Assembly: GCA_963678675.1 (NCBI GenBank)
Contig: OY783201.1
Span: forward strand, 630,001-694,000
Length of the DNA stretch: 64,000 nt
From: Xiphydria camelus
Taxonomy: Eukaryota > Arthropoda > Insecta > Hymenoptera > Xiphydriidae
Reading direction: 5' to 3'
Shown: piece by piece, positions 36,001 to 60,544 of the stretch
Layout of the letters: every line of letters begins with the position of its first letter
Numbering within the stretch: position 1 is the stretch's first letter
Notes under the pieces: model-generated
What the model saw: the letters and a program-made list of their open reading frames with translations, nothing else
Told to the model about the DNA's origin: nothing
The model's database searches: none
Position numbers and translations under genes: made by a program

Positions 36001-38342
36001 TCGTCAGATTTCAATCTTTAGCGACGCGCGCGAGTGCGTCTTGCTGCGTCCTGTGACGTCTTCGCAATGAAGTACAAGTGATGGGACGAGGAATAGGGAG
36101 GAAGGGAAAGGAGAGAAAGAGAGAGTGGGTATCGAGGATAAAATACAAAAATAAAAGTAAATCGCCGAAAGCAGCCACGACAGAAGGCACGACAAATTGC
36201 TATACGGAAGCAAATCTTTAGAACTGTGTATAACGAACTCGGTGCGATCACTCGCGTCGTCGCGTCGTACGAACCGTGCGAAGCAGAAATGAGAGTACAA
36301 ACGTTGCTACGTCTTTCGTATCGTCATTGCTTCGTTACGCTATATATTGATTTTAGCTCTCCCTTTTCATTTCATACCGTGAAAGGGTTTCAAACACTAA
36401 TCTAATGGCGACTGACCGTGGTAGCTCGGGTTTCGCAATTTTCTTTCGTGCGTATGACCGACTCAAATAAAACAGCCGGGCATCCGAAGCATCTTTGGTC
36501 TCTCTTCCGCGAGTAACGACATCGACGACGGCGAAGGCGCACGACACGAATCCTCGAACGCAACGAGCAAGTACTTTATCTTTCAGTTTACCTTAAGTCT
36601 AGTTTAGGGATTACAATGTTAATTCTTATTCTTACTGATGTTAAAAAATACTACGCGTCATCGCTCTGTGTTAAGAACTTAAATACTCGCTGTTTTCGCA
36701 CTGCAAATTCTTGAGTGAAGTCGTTCAATTTGCGATTCGTAAACGTCGGACCTCGCTCTCGACGCAGTGAGAAATTTCATTGTCAAATGATATTATGCAA
36801 TTGCACGTACGTATACATATATATATATTGTATATATATATATTTGGCATTTCAAAATTAAATAGAAGAGAACCTGAAGCGAAGTGCAGCTTTGATCGCT
36901 CGTGAATGATTAAGGTAATATGTTAATTTAAAAAAAAACGACCATAATTCGCATTGTGGATACAAATTAAAATTTGGCGGGAGGTACAGGGTCGAAGGAT
37001 AGAGGGAGAGGAAGGAGAGGGAGCGGGAGAGAGGGGGGAGGGATCTAAGAGTTTAAAATGGTATTAATCATGAAATAAAAAATCACAACGCAAATTTGAA
37101 GCCGTTTTTTCGAGTTACATACTCCCTTGGAAAAAAGGGTCCTTTGAAGCCCGACAAATCAGGACAAGGGGAAATTTCAAGTTTACAACGTAAAATATCG
37201 CTGCAAGAGTCAAGTCACGAAAATACTCCCCGTACCGATAAGCGATAGAATGAGCAAGAGAGTATGCAGCTAGAAATTAAACCGACGACTCTGTACATGA
37301 ACAATTCTCCTTTACCTAAATCGGTCTTAAGTTTACTCTAACGTATTTACATTACGACATATTTTAATGATTAAAGTAACGTATATGAAAAAGAGGTGCG
37401 TCGATTACCGCGAAGTTCGATAAACCGTGAATTCGCGAAGCAACAAGAATATCCCGTTCGAAGGGTATGTCCTCCCGTAAACGTAACGTCAAATGTATTG
37501 TCTTCTTGTACGTCAGGGTGAAATTGGAGAGTATCGGTCAGAACTAAAGCTCGTCGCCCATGGACATCGTTTTTTACCATTCAGTATCAATCAAATTGTT
37601 CGATTCGCAGTCATATGGTTCTCGTTGGATCACGGTAAAGATCGATTGCCAAAAATTCGATCACGTTTCATCGGTTGTTCTTAATTATTGCTCTAAACAC
37701 CTTCGAAAAGGAAGCTTTGTTACTGATATTACATTTGCGCGCTCACGCTTCCAAGTGTTATCTGTTACATTAGGGCATATATATTCAGACTGCATATAGC
37801 ACGACGAGTCTACGTAAAATCTTCCACAAAAGTTAGGCTGTTTAATTGGTCATGGTTACTTGCACGAAAATATATTAAAAGTACAAATCTCCCGTTTGGG
37901 TATAGGTATTCATCCTTGGATCGCGATATCGCGTGTATATCGATAATATTGGCATCGTGCTTACCTTTGTCGATCATCCTCGGTAACGTCATCACCTCTG
38001 CCGGTCACATAGGTAGTCATTCGCGGGGCTATCTGGTTTACCGATCGAGATCACAAAAATGGCCCCAAATATCAAGGGGAAATTTTTTTTCTCCGGTTCA
38101 ACGAATAGAAGCTACGATTCTATTCCTATATATAGTTGAAACTATATATAGTTGAAACACAGTTCAGAATACCTACCTACATAGTTGCCTTCGAATCTAT
38201 TTTACCGGCCGAGTTTGCTCCATCGATGAGAAAAGGAGGACAAACAGAGTAATTCGTTTGAAAATTGCACTTAGAGGATGGTCATAAAAATAGAGAAAAA
38301 ACTAAATAACGGGCACTCTTTGGAGGCGAAAAGCGCGAGCCT
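36001..38342 (-). other. Probable 3' UTR and downstream region of the WDR47-like gene
   Basis: More AT-rich than the flanks and lies directly after the stop codon of the minus-strand WD40 gene. Minus-strand AATAAA motifs occur but I cannot choose the cleavage site. A minus-strand TGTAAATA (37351-37344) matches the Pumilio-binding element. A (TA)n tract lies near 36815-36845 and a 16-bp tandem repeat at 38126-38157. Confidence 0.4.
38126..38157. repeat. 16-bp unit repeated twice in tandem
   Basis: CTATATATAGTTGAAA occurs twice in direct succession. Confidence 0.9.
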
Positions 38343-49152
<10,810 letters not shown>

Positions 49153-49856
49153 CATGTAGCTCCCGCGACGTTTCCCGTCAGTTTTCTCAATCTTATGGAT
49201 CCTCTTGAGTTTTCCGCTCTTGTCGAACGAGCCCTCCGTCCCATCGGACACCTCCAGCAAATTCTCCATCGACCTCCTGCCGTGCATCCCGCTCTTCTGG
49301 CTGGTCGTCACGTGGTTTCCGTTCTCGTCGTTGTAATCCTCCCACTCGCTCACCTCGCTCCTCACGTCTTCGAGAGACCTGGTCCTGCCGACGGAGCACG
49401 TGCAGGGCGGAACGCCGTTCCTCCCGAGGACAGCCGCGGTCTTCGCGCGTCCTCTCGCCGGATCCACCATCATCATCCTGGGCGGCGGCGGCGCCGCCAT
49501 CGGTGGCGCTTGCAGGGCCCCGGGAAGCGGTGGCATGGCGTTTCTGTAGAGCGGCGTCAGGTAGTAGTAGTCTCTCCCCTTGTTAGGGGCGATTCTCGCG
49601 GGGAAGTAATTGTACTCGTGGCTCGGGAGGTGAGGAGGGATCCACTGGGTCACGGGCTCCACGGGAACCGGTCGGTAGCAGAAGGACGGTCCTCTGGCGG
49701 GTGGAGTTCGGTATATGGGCGGCCACGCGCGGTGCTTGGCATCGCTGCCGAAGCGAGGATCCATCCTGGGATCGAGGATCCTCAGGTCCCCCATCCTCTC
49801 GAGGGAGCGTTTTCTCTTGCCGAAGAGAATGTCGATCGGTGTTATTCTTCGCGGGT
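49153..49856 (-). CDS. Probable coding exon, gene unknown (possibly upstream Wdr47)
   Basis: A minus-strand open frame beginning after a pyrimidine tract and TCAAAG acceptor. It reads PRRITPIDILFGKRKRSLERMGDL, then a proline/tyrosine-rich part (RTPPARGPSFCYRPVPVEPV, YYYLTPLYRNAMPPLPG, AAPPPPRMMMV), then an acidic/serine part (GRTRSLEDVRSEVSEWEDYN, RRSMENLLEVSDGTEG). Composition is clearly more protein-like than the shadow frames, although a 249-codon frame is open opposite. No domain is recognised; it looks disordered. The best donor, ATG|GTTCGT at 49152, is weak but would splice in phase 0 to the 42467 exon. Otherwise the frame runs on to a stop at 48964. Membership in Wdr47 is unproven. Confidence 0.55.
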
Positions 49857-52423
49857 CTTTGACGGACGGTGGCAAGAGGAAAAGGGGATGGACGAATTCG
49901 CGGTAGCGGGTAATGTTGAATGTGTGAACGGACCGGTCGCCTAAGGATGCGATGAGATTAGAACGCGGTCGATTGACCCGGTATCAATTTTCATAACTGT
50001 TCCGCGAACCGGTTTCTCCTTGCGTCCTACAATTACCGCGGTGCCCTTGATACGCGCGAGGCTGTCGTTCGTCGTAATCAAGGATGCGTCGATCTCGCGA
50101 TAACAAACTTGATCGCAGATCATCTATGAGATGAGCACACCGCACTTCTTCACTGTATCTTTCGGTGTCATCAGTGTCACCGCGGAATTGCACCCTGCAC
50201 TTTTCGGAAACGACGATCTTTTCTTTACGGAGAAACTTCACGATTCACATTTTTTTTCCCCCAGAGGCCCTGGGTGTCCAGCTTTCGAAAGCTCTTGATC
50301 GGCGGGGATGACGACGTCGTCGATCGAATCGAACTCGAAATTCGCGAACTCAAATAACGCGCGCGAGGATGGGAGAGCGACTGTGCCCGGCTAAGTGCAG
50401 CGAAGGAGTGTTGTGTAGGTAGGCGTTCTCGTCGAGTGACTTCGAGTAGACGAGGAGCGACCCACTTCTTCCCGACGAACCTTCCCCTTCCCGTCGTGCT
50501 ACCACGTCCCTCCTAGGCCGCTTGGTCCCGCGAGATCATCGCGGCGAGAAGCGATCGTCGGAACATACGAGCATCGCGCTTTTACCGAATCGCGATCGGA
50601 GAGACGCGAGGAAGACGAGTTTCATAAATATTCACGCGCGAAGTACCGAAGAATTTCGAGTGTGACGCGTGAAGCTACACGAGGGTTGCTCGCGGTTTCG
50701 ATCACCCTCGATGCGCTTTGAACGCTTCGCTTGGCTTCCAACGGCGAATCGCCGGGCTGATTGCTCCGCGACTCTCTCGTAAATAAATTCTCAAAACCGA
50801 AGCACCGTTTTATCGTTCAAACTCGTCACGGTAAACCGTGGTTCGCTGATTCTCGGATTTTCGTTACGTTTATCTTCCGTAAAATCGTTAGATCTTTGCC
50901 GCTCCGATAAAAAATATCGATGACGGCACTTAGAGCGCATTCCTGCATAGTATTACTCCTGTATAACGGGCAGTTAAATTGGCAGAATAACGCGCGTTTC
51001 AGATATCGGCCGGAATTTGAAGGGAATAATAACTCGCGAGAGAGAGATGAATAAAAATATAGCGCGCGCTCGCGCATCGGTCGACGGCCTTCGCTTTCAC
51101 TGCAGAACCGGAAGATCCGACGTATTTTTCATCGCGCGTCTTCCAAAGATATTTTATCCGCGTTAGAAACTTTGTCGTAGAGATGTTATACTCGTATTAT
51201 GAATATTTAAACATATTCATCATCGTATGTTGGATTAATCATTAGTATAAACAATTATTTAATAATTATTAGTGAAATATAATAAATTAATGTTTATTTT
51301 CTAATGTATAAGAAGTTAAATTAAAATACAATAAAAAGAGATTATATTAATTAATTATTGGAATATAAATTAATCATTATTCGAATAAATTCTATATTAA
51401 AATAATTATTAATTTATATTCCAATAATTAATATCTATAGGTACATATCAAGAAGCGAGAAACGTGGGAGGCGGAAGGTGCGTGCGCCTGCCCAGGCTTC
51501 GCTGCACGCATGGTCGCGCATTACGCGCCTCGTGACGCGGTAGACTGCTTTTTCTCGTCGTTAAGACGACGGGTCGTCCGTGGATTCCCTCGTAAATTCT
51601 CGGCGCTCTCGGGAGGAAAAAATCGAAGAGTCGCGGTAACGCCATCCGTAGATCCGACGCGATAGATACGGATCGCTAGTGAGAACTCGCATCGTGGAAA
51701 GCGAGGAGGGAAAACCTGACATTACGGTTAGAAACGAGGGAGGAAGGATGCTGGGATTTTTGAGGCGAACTTCCGACGGCGACAGCCTCCCATCGACTTT
51801 CTCCGATACGCTCCGTTACCGATAAACGTACGATCCCTCGCGAAGGAAACTTTTAACTCACGCGCGCGAGAACCAATTTCCTCCGGGCCGACGCGCGTAT
51901 ACGAGCGACAAAGCGAGTCCCGCGTGCACACTCATCTCCGTCGAACGGAATGCCCGTTAACGGTGGTCACGCTCGTCGCCGCGCGGGCCACGTCGAACGG
52001 AACTGATTGTTCCTCTATCAGTTATAAATAATTAGCTCGTATACAGGAGGCCGCCGCCTAATTGCAGTGAGATGCGATCGAACGATGATAACGGAGATAA
52101 TTGAACCCGTATACGGGATCGAGTTCCACCTGTGTATCGCGTAAATTGCGCGGTCTCTGATTAACGTGAATTCTCTAACCGCGATATTCGAAAGACGATC
52201 CGAAAATAAACGCGAGAAAGCAGCTCGGAGGACATCCGAGAGGAAGACGTTGCCACCGTTGTCGCAGTGTGAACCGGACATCGATATCGATCGCTCGGCG
52301 GAGAAAGTATGCCTCGGCTGACGTTAAAAGCGAATTACTACCATTCGACCGTCTCTGATATCCGCGACGCTGTAAGTGCGAAAGTTTCGTTTGCCCGCGG
52401 TGCAGCACGGATCCCAATATCTA
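49857..52423. other. No gene recognised; AT-rich island
   Basis: GC-rich DNA broken by an AT-rich island at about 51,180-51,440 with a palindrome, listed separately. No exon is supported. Confidence 0.55.
51350..51432. repeat. AT-rich inverted repeat
   Basis: 25-bp perfect arms (ATTAATTATTGGAATATAAATTAAT, written in part: ATTAATTATTGG) at 51350-51374 and 51408-51432 around a 33-base loop. It sits in a sharply AT-rich island within GC-rich DNA, suggesting an inserted element whose borders I cannot fix. Confidence 0.8.
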
Positions 52424-52679
52424 CACAGAGAAAAAGAATTAGTAGGATCTACTAAAAATTACTTGCAGGATCGCAAGTAATTATTTATTTACATCGATCG
52501 GATCTTTTTTTCATATATTAAACTGATATCTCTTTCTCGCAATCACGTGCTATTCTACATAATTGCAAGGAAGAGAGATATTTCGTTGACGTATTAAAAA
52601 ATTTCATTGATATAAATTGATAATTACTCGCGACCTCGCAAGTAATTTTCAGTAGATCCAACTAATTTTTTTTCCTGTG
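52424..52679 (+). mobile_element. TA-target MITE, copy 2
   Basis: 256 bp with ends CACAGAGAAAAAGAATTAGT and (reverse) CACAGGAAAAAAAATTAGT. Inverted subterminal GGATCTACT and AATTACTTGC blocks follow. TA lies on both sides (52422-52423, 52680-52681). No ORF. Related in inverse orientation to the element at 10938-11138. Confidence 0.85.
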
Positions 52680-52948
52680 TACCTGCGAACCACGATCGGA
52701 AGGAGTATTACTCGCAAAAATCGAACGAGACGTACGTACAGTGATCTTATCCCGCGAATCTCTCGAGACCACCTCGCAGCTTCGCTCCTCGGCGTTAGTT
52801 ACGCGCGCCTCGAGAGAAGACACGGCAGGTGGCGAAAACTTTCGATCTATCAATCATGTATCTCGACGCGACCGATTGTTACTCTTCTCTCTCTCTCTGC
52901 GCGATGCATGGACGGAGACAATAGGTGATGCGTCGCAGGATATACCTC

Positions 52949-53362
52949 AGGGTCACCTAGGGTTAGTGTGACAGCGGTGTTAGTGTGACAATGTTAAATA
53001 CTAATTTATATTGTGCATTTATATTACATATAATGTTATATTGCGCTTCCATTGTATTTCAACAGATTATTTGAAAAAAAAAAATTGTTTCAGTCACTTC
53101 TGATTTTTAGGTGAAAGCCATAGTATGCATGTATATGCATGTATTTTAATTCCAATTCGTAATTCTGATAAATTAGTCCAAATTCACCAGTAAAATAAAT
53201 TTTAAAAGCGCGACATGCCTACTCACTGTGCAATGGTTATGACAATTGGCCAGAAATTCTTCATTAAAGATATGAAACCGTTCAATTAAAAACAAATGTA
53301 TATTTTTTTATTTTTAAGTAAAATTTGCGTATTTTTACGTCACACTAACCCTAGGTGACCCT
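52949..53362. mobile_element. 414-bp MITE-like element with 24-bp perfect TIRs
   Basis: AGGGTCACCTAGGGTTAGTG begins the left TIR (52949-52972), and 53339-53362 is its exact reverse complement. The interior is AT-rich and noncoding. GTGTTAGTGTGACA repeats the inner part of the left TIR just inside it. Target duplication is not clear, so the superfamily is not assigned. Confidence 0.8.
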
Positions 53363-56257
53363 ATATGTGGCACTCGAACATATAGTCTAGGTTAATGCGT
53401 GACGCGAAGACGAGCGCATCTTCTTATTGTCGCGTTGACATGATAAAGTTCCGGTCCGCCTCTGGGAAAAAAGAAATAAAAGAGTCGAGCTATTAAAACT
53501 CCGAGGTCAGAGGTGCACGTCGCGTGGCCCGGAAACCGGGACGAGCGTCACCGGCCGCGTTTTTAATACCGGAAAAACCAGCTTCCGAATTCGCGCAGCC
53601 CACTTCGCGAGCGTTCAAACTCGATCGAACGATCGAAGATCGGAGGCGGTCGCGCGGTAATGTAGGTTCGGGGAATGTAGGTTGTCGCTTCTGCACTGCA
53701 CCGACCACTATCTTCTTTTCTATCGATTTTTCGGATATACAGATTTCGAACTCGTTCGCGAAGAGTGAAACCAAATCTTAAAAATGTATTATATTAGTTT
53801 TCGGAAGATCCTCCAATCGCTACATTCGTATGTCGAACGTACGTCCTCGTGTATCAAGTTTCCGAACGGGTCTCCGAACGAATACCAGTGGAGTGACCGG
53901 TCAATCTTCTAGTGGCGGTGTAACACAGGTCGTTTCTACTTACCGCTATAGCTGCGGCGGCCGGAGCGTCGCTCTCATGCCGAGAGGCAATCTTATCCGG
54001 CGCATTTATCAAGGCGACGCTTAGCTCCTGCAATTTACATTTACAGAATCTAAACGCCGCCTGGAATCTTGTACATTAATTGAGCAGCCGTGTGGTCTTT
54101 ACCGACCGCTCGACGCTTCCCGTTCTTACGCTCCGTTTTAACTCGTCATCGCGAAGAGAGGCACAATGAGGCACGCGATGTCGTACAAGAGCGAACGGTC
54201 TTACATCAGTCCTCGCACGTAACTACGCCGCACAGGCGCTGGTGGTGCACGGTGCACGAATATCGATCGCTGTAACTCCTGCGCTCGGTGGAAGCTTGGC
54301 ACAGTTTCCGGTAACGAACTTGTTTGTTTCGCGTCGAAAAGAACTTCGGTATCTCATGGAACGTACGGCCGAGCTTAACGAGCCGCTCCAACGGACAGGC
54401 ACGAGGTACCGTTTTAACCTGTCTCTTGGATAATGTCGAGTAGCACGAAAAATTTTCCCTTCCTGGTCTGCGATATTGCTCTACATTGTTAGGCAAACTA
54501 TCGACACGAGCATATGGTGTCTCGCTCGTGCGAGCAGAGATCGCACGAGTTAATCGTGTAACCGTTTATCAAGACGAACACGATCCACGCACCAGGTGTA
54601 AACGACAATGCAGGCGGGTGTGAAGCGTTCTTTAAGCATTTCGAGCACGTCCGCCGCGCGGACATGTGTACGGATAACGCTGCTATATATTCCATCGCAT
54701 TGCGACTAACGAGAGATCGACGCGATAACGAGACACAATGTGATTGTACGAAACGTGAGATCGGACGTGCCGCGGGGCGAAGGATAAACCACTGCGAGAG
54801 GTGTACGAGCAAGAAACGCCGAGTGAAAGGGAAACTACCTACACCGAGATACGTATGCAACGGACATCCGAATTTTGCGTACCGGAAAGGCACGTAAGGC
54901 ATGCACCGAAGGACTTTTGCAACGAGTCATTTGTGAGACAAACGAGTCAATTTACGTACGTAATTTAATTACCGGCAATAAATTTCTCGAACTCTCGCAG
55001 TCATCGTAAACAGGTGCGGAGCGCGAAGGGAGAAATGACAGAGCGAAACGAAGGGAAGAGGTGAGCTACTGGGCTCGTTGCACTTCATCACGAGAATGTT
55101 TCGCGGTGGTGCAATCGATCGCTCGGGGCAATCCCGTCGATTTCGTCGCGAATTCTCCGCGTCGGAGATTCGACGGAAATTTCAAAGTCGACACGCTTTG
55201 CTATCTCCAAATTCGTCATGAGAACCTTGAAGAACGTCATTCTCGGCCGAACGGAGACGACCGGTTCGCGATAAATCCGAGTGAAGACGCTCAGTGATGT
55301 GTAACGTAATTGCTACAACGCCGCGCGGTCCCCCTGGAGTATCCGCCACATTTCCTCCCCAGGTAAGGCCGGGAGAAAAGGCGAGAATCGGTTGCGGTCT
55401 CGAGGAAGAATTTATAAGAAAGCGTGCGGGAATTAGATCCGCTTGGCTCGATGCTCTTCATTGTTCTGACCTACATTCGGTGGCTCGACACCCTCAGAAT
55501 TCGCCCTATCGAGAATTCGCGATGGCAGAAAAGCCGTTGCAACTCGCGCGAGAGAGATCCTGGTTCCGATACGCTCGCACATATTGGTTCCGAATGTTAC
55601 GGTCGAACAGCGATGTTTGAATTGGAAAAAGTGGGTTAACTGCGTCGCGCGAGCCTATAATATATCGTATGCAATCGCTTTCGCGCCGACGATCAAATGT
55701 TGTCGAATACCAATGCTGAGTTTCACGAATACATGCATCGACAATTGTTTGAAATGGCAAAAACTGACAATCGAATTATTAATTTTAAGAACATTCGCAT
55801 TTAATGAAATGCTCGTAATGCAATCAATATAAAATACCATCGATTTGTCCTTCGTGTAAATGGTTTTAGAGATTGCCCTCTTATAATACCGCGCCTGTGA
55901 AAGGCAACCACGACAATCATGTATCACGGGATATAAAATGTATCATTCAGACCTAGTGGTCATGACTGGAAGTTCATAGAATCTTCGGTGGTAAAAATGG
56001 CGAGAAAGACAATTCCGCGGATAACGTGATGGAAGTCGAACGTCGATAAAGAGAATCTCTATCGTATTTGGAGTCGGTAACGAGATACTGATAGAGATCT
56101 GCTTTGCCGACATTTTTTACGGACACTTGCAGAGCTCTACCTTATTCGAACAAACTGCGATTAACTGCATTATTGATGTTATGAGTTTACGAAAGTGCTT
56201 GCATTAGCTACTGCTTAGCATTAAAAATCATCGTCATTATTATTATCATGATTATCA

Positions 56258-56277
56258 TTGTTGTTGTTGTTGTTGTT
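56258..56277. repeat. (TTG)n microsatellite
   Basis: Six TTG units, next to a short AT-rich (TTA/ATC) stretch. Confidence 0.9.
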
Positions 56278-59200
56278 ATTTTTATTATACCCCGATTAGT
56301 TGGAGTATAAAAAAAGTTTCGAATATCAATAATATTTCTTTTCCGTTTCATTCCATTCTATAAACAACGTATCCGCTTCACAATAAATTCGTGACAAATG
56401 ATAATGAATAAGCAATAGCGACTAGCAGGTATGCGCGCATACCTCCGGTACGCAGCTGGAGGTACACGTATAAGTGGCATGCATGACATGCGGTTTATTA
56501 TTCAGATCGATTCGTCGAGGCACACGCGTCCTCCCACGCCGTGAAATCCGAACGAGAAACGTCCGCGGAGAAATATCCCGGGCACATCGGTGACAAAAAG
56601 ATAATCAGCTTATTAATTATACAAACAGTCTCGGAGATTTCGCGAATTTCTTCTTGCGACGATTTTAACGAAAATGGTCAGAGGAGGCAGCTGTGTGTTT
56701 TTCGTGCCGATCTGCGCAGCAGTAGCAATCCACTTTAGGTTTGCGAGAACGACTAGGCGACTGGTTCGAGTGGGTGGCCAACCGCTAATCAACGATTGGC
56801 TTCGATTCGCGGTTATTACTGCGCCGTACGTTTTTACCGTTGAATGCCCCCGATTGATTAATAAACATAAACTAAACTGAGAATGAAAATAACAACAACG
56901 ACATACTGGCAACAAAAATATAGCCGAATCAATAAAATAATGTTAGTTAACTCTTCCCTATCCATTAAAATTTTCGCAAAAATTAAAGTCTCTGGAATTG
57001 AACTCTCGAGTACCCTATCCGATGTATTTTTTACGCTGATTTCGAAAATGATGAATTTATTTATGAAATCTTGAATGAAAACTGAAATACCGTCGATACC
57101 TCTCAGCTCGGTGAATTACCAATTAGCCAGTGCTCTTTTAATCGTTTTCTCAGCTAAACCCACTGATGGAAAAAATGTCGACGGATCAAATGCGTAGTCT
57201 AACGATCTTCATAACCTTTTCCTGTAGCGCACATGTTCCGGCCGACTTTCTAAACCGATTAGAGGTACAGCGTCTACGCCGATTCAGAAAATGATCTCAC
57301 GGGGATACTCGAATCGAAAGTGACCAATGAACTGCCGGGTATTCGGCGGAACTGGAGCAGGCATATCATATTTTATAGCGCAGATAGTAGGGTTTGATTT
57401 CTGAAGTTATGCAATTGTCTGATATTTTCAAATATTTCAGCGTTCCACTGACCAAACTGAGAAAATAATACAATTAAAATACTGGTCATTGATATCACTT
57501 AAGATTTTGCTGAAAATCGAAATCGAAAATGCCAATGTAACGTAATAATTCGCACCGTTTTGGGAGTAATTTTCACTTTAACGATGCCGGCATCCTGAGT
57601 TACGCCATATTTCTTAATTGTCGCGAAAATAATAGCGTGAACGCATACTGCTTAACAGTGGATCTTGATTGTAATTACCTCTCCAACATTATACAGGATG
57701 TTTCTTAATAGATGGTCCGTGATTCCAACACCTATGTAGCTTGTATTATTGTACGACCAATTAACTTGATTTTTATTGCTTTCGTATATATTATATTCTC
57801 TTTTATACGATCTTCAGAATTACTTTATTTACAATTCCGATTTGAAATGGCTACTCTCTGATTATTGAGACACGCATACGTTCTGCGCGCGATTCAAATG
57901 ATAATCCTCATTATTATATTCCCGTCATTTCTGATACGATCAGTGGCATGTATTATTCAACTGAACACAATTTAACCGCATATTGAAAGTAAAATTCACC
58001 CTCGGGCCTGGATTATATTAAAGTATCTATAAAATATAGTTTCTCATAGCCATGATTACAGGTCTTTTCAATCGTATTTATGGTTTAGCCTATTAATAAT
58101 TCATGTTTATCGTTCAATTTATCACTTTATAGGTACATTTTGTTTTCCTCCACATACCTATATTTATTTTACTCAATATAATTCCAATTACTGGCATATA
58201 CCAAAAATTGTATGTTTCCTTTTTTGATACATGAATATTCGACAGGTCTATTCTACGACAAATATTTATAAGAGTCGCTCTACTCGGACATACTCCAAGA
58301 ACACGTTTAGCTTGAGCTGTGGATTCGTATTACGGGACACCGTGTGTTGTGCGCATAATACGAAGTGCCACGTGCATAGGAGATAGTCTACTTAAAATGG
58401 CTTTGGGGCGCGTACCAGCCCAGTTAGTTCCGTGTGACCCGGAGAAACGGACTGGGTACCTACTCGATAGAAATACCAAGTCTCGACGAAGCGATGGAGA
58501 TGGAGCGAATGGGCGTCGCCTTCCACCTTGGCATGCAAAAGAGTTCTGCAAAGGCGGACGGTCGGAATCGCGAATTGCAACCGGCCTACGTATCGTCCAT
58601 ATAAGGACGGCAGTTACTCGATAATCGCTGCAGTGGTAGCTGCAGATTCTATGTTTGTATCGTCGTGAAACAGTGGAGAGAAAAGTAACCTTCGGTTGTT
58701 CTAAAGGTTCTTTTAAAAAGCCATATTATAATTAATGTATTAATCTGCTACTCTCGTTCCATTTGATGTTCCTTTATCACGTTTGGTGTCATTATCGTCA
58801 TCATAAATCACGCACAAAATGATATTTGCCGCTGGAAAACGCGAGGGTAATGAGAGTATTCAAAAAAGGAAAACAGAAAACGCAACTGCGGTTGCGATAA
58901 GAAATTAACGTTTTCACTCGTGTATACGTGTCCGGAGAAGGGGGGGAAGGGGGTGGATAAGAAGGAGGCCGCCTCTTATAGCTTTCTCCGAATCACGGAG
59001 ACACCATCCGGCGTTTCTATCGCAAAACACGGCGAAAGCGCGTTGAGGGAGACGTGCGTACGCTAATGCATTCCGCGAATATAAATCGCAACGTCGCCGG
59101 TTGCGTCGATCCGCGACGAATCCTTCCCTTTCGTTCGAAAATCGAAAGAGGCGATTTCGAAACCACGTACAAACCGGTACGATGAGGTGACGAGAGACGG

Positions 59201-60409
59201 CGACTAATTTGGCGAGATCGCATTGGCAGCGAGTAAATATTGCTGAACCATGTCAAGTTCAGTCGATCTTCGCAGCCGCGGCGAGTCTGACAATGAGTCA
59301 TGCGTAAGCTTCAACGGAGGGCTGGTGATCCTTGACATTTGCAACTGGTTTTTTGTAAATACGATTGTAAAACGCTTCGCAAGCACAATCGGTTATTAAA
59401 AATGAATGCACTGCGAGATTTTCTCGTTTACCCCTTTATTTGGAAAAATATTGTACGAGAAGGCTCATTTGATGTGTTTGTTTCTCGAAAATTTATATAA
59501 ACGATGAATTTAACCGTGAAGAATTTCGGGTTTTTACGGATCCTTGATTTCGTCACTCAATTTAAATACGAATGATCGCGATAACCTTCACCGCGGTTCG
59601 TTAAACCGCGCGGTGGATCGATACCACTTTTCGGCCAGAAATTCTTCCAAGGCGTGTGGGATTGAAAATTGAATAAAAAGTCCAACTGGAATTTCCGAAA
59701 TGAATATTCCTCGTCGCACGGTCACGATAGTCGAGTTGATGAGACGAAGACGAGGAACACGACGAGTCATTAGGAATACTTTTTTGTCGGCTCTTCTTAA
59801 TCGACGCAGGTCAACTATTTATGCTCTACCGCGATCTCTCTTCGAAATAAAAAAAAAAGTGAAAAGCTAGCTGCTATAAATTAACCGACTAATGCAATGA
59901 AGTTCTGCAAGGTTTTTTCCCTATCGCAACGGTCGCTGAGTAGCGATCTTTTCAACTGTATCGCGAATCGGCGATACAGCCGAACCTGAGATACGGCGAA
60001 GGCCGCTTTTAGCGGAGCGAATGATAACACCGCTATTGTAATGCTTAGGAGAGACTGATAAGCCACTGCGGCAACCCTTTGAGTTAACTTGAGATATGAC
60101 GGTATACAACATATAGCGTAACGAAAGTGTGTGACAAAATTTCGAAGATTCGTATTGCATTTGAAAATGAAATAAAAAAAATTTCTATTCCACATCTCAT
60201 ATGAAATTTTTGGCATTTATTTTTGGCTTCCTCCGATAAATCATCCCGACGTTATTAAATTTAAGAATCAACTACATGGGAACGTAGTTTTTCTTATTTT
60301 CGATAAAGGAAATTTCCTGAATTTTTATTAAACAATTTTTGTATACTCTGTTACATCTCCAGTACCTGTAATCAAATTTCTGGATAGAAAAATACGAAAG
60401 AGTAATCAC

Positions 60410-60544
60410 CTGAAATTCGAGGGAATCAACGGAGCCCTCCGTGAGGTTTTCGTATCTCTCCTGGCTCTTCCAAACGAGAAACGGCAAGAGTTTCTTCTCG
60501 AAGTACGGTATACCACGCATTTTCGGCACTTTTTTCAGACTCGA
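60410..60544 (-). CDS. Weak candidate exon, function unknown
   Basis: A 45-codon minus-strand open stretch between an AATAG (possible acceptor) and CAG|GTGATT (possible donor). It contains PKMRGIPYFEKKLLPFLVWK and ERYENLTEGSVDSLEFQ. The amino-acid mix is protein-like and free of the arginine skew of neighbouring frames. A second frame on the same strand is also open, which weakens the call. No family is recognised. Confidence 0.25.

Noticed and set aside
49195..49944. A 249-codon plus-strand frame
   Set aside because: It lies opposite the more protein-like minus-strand exon and is a valine- and arginine-rich shadow.
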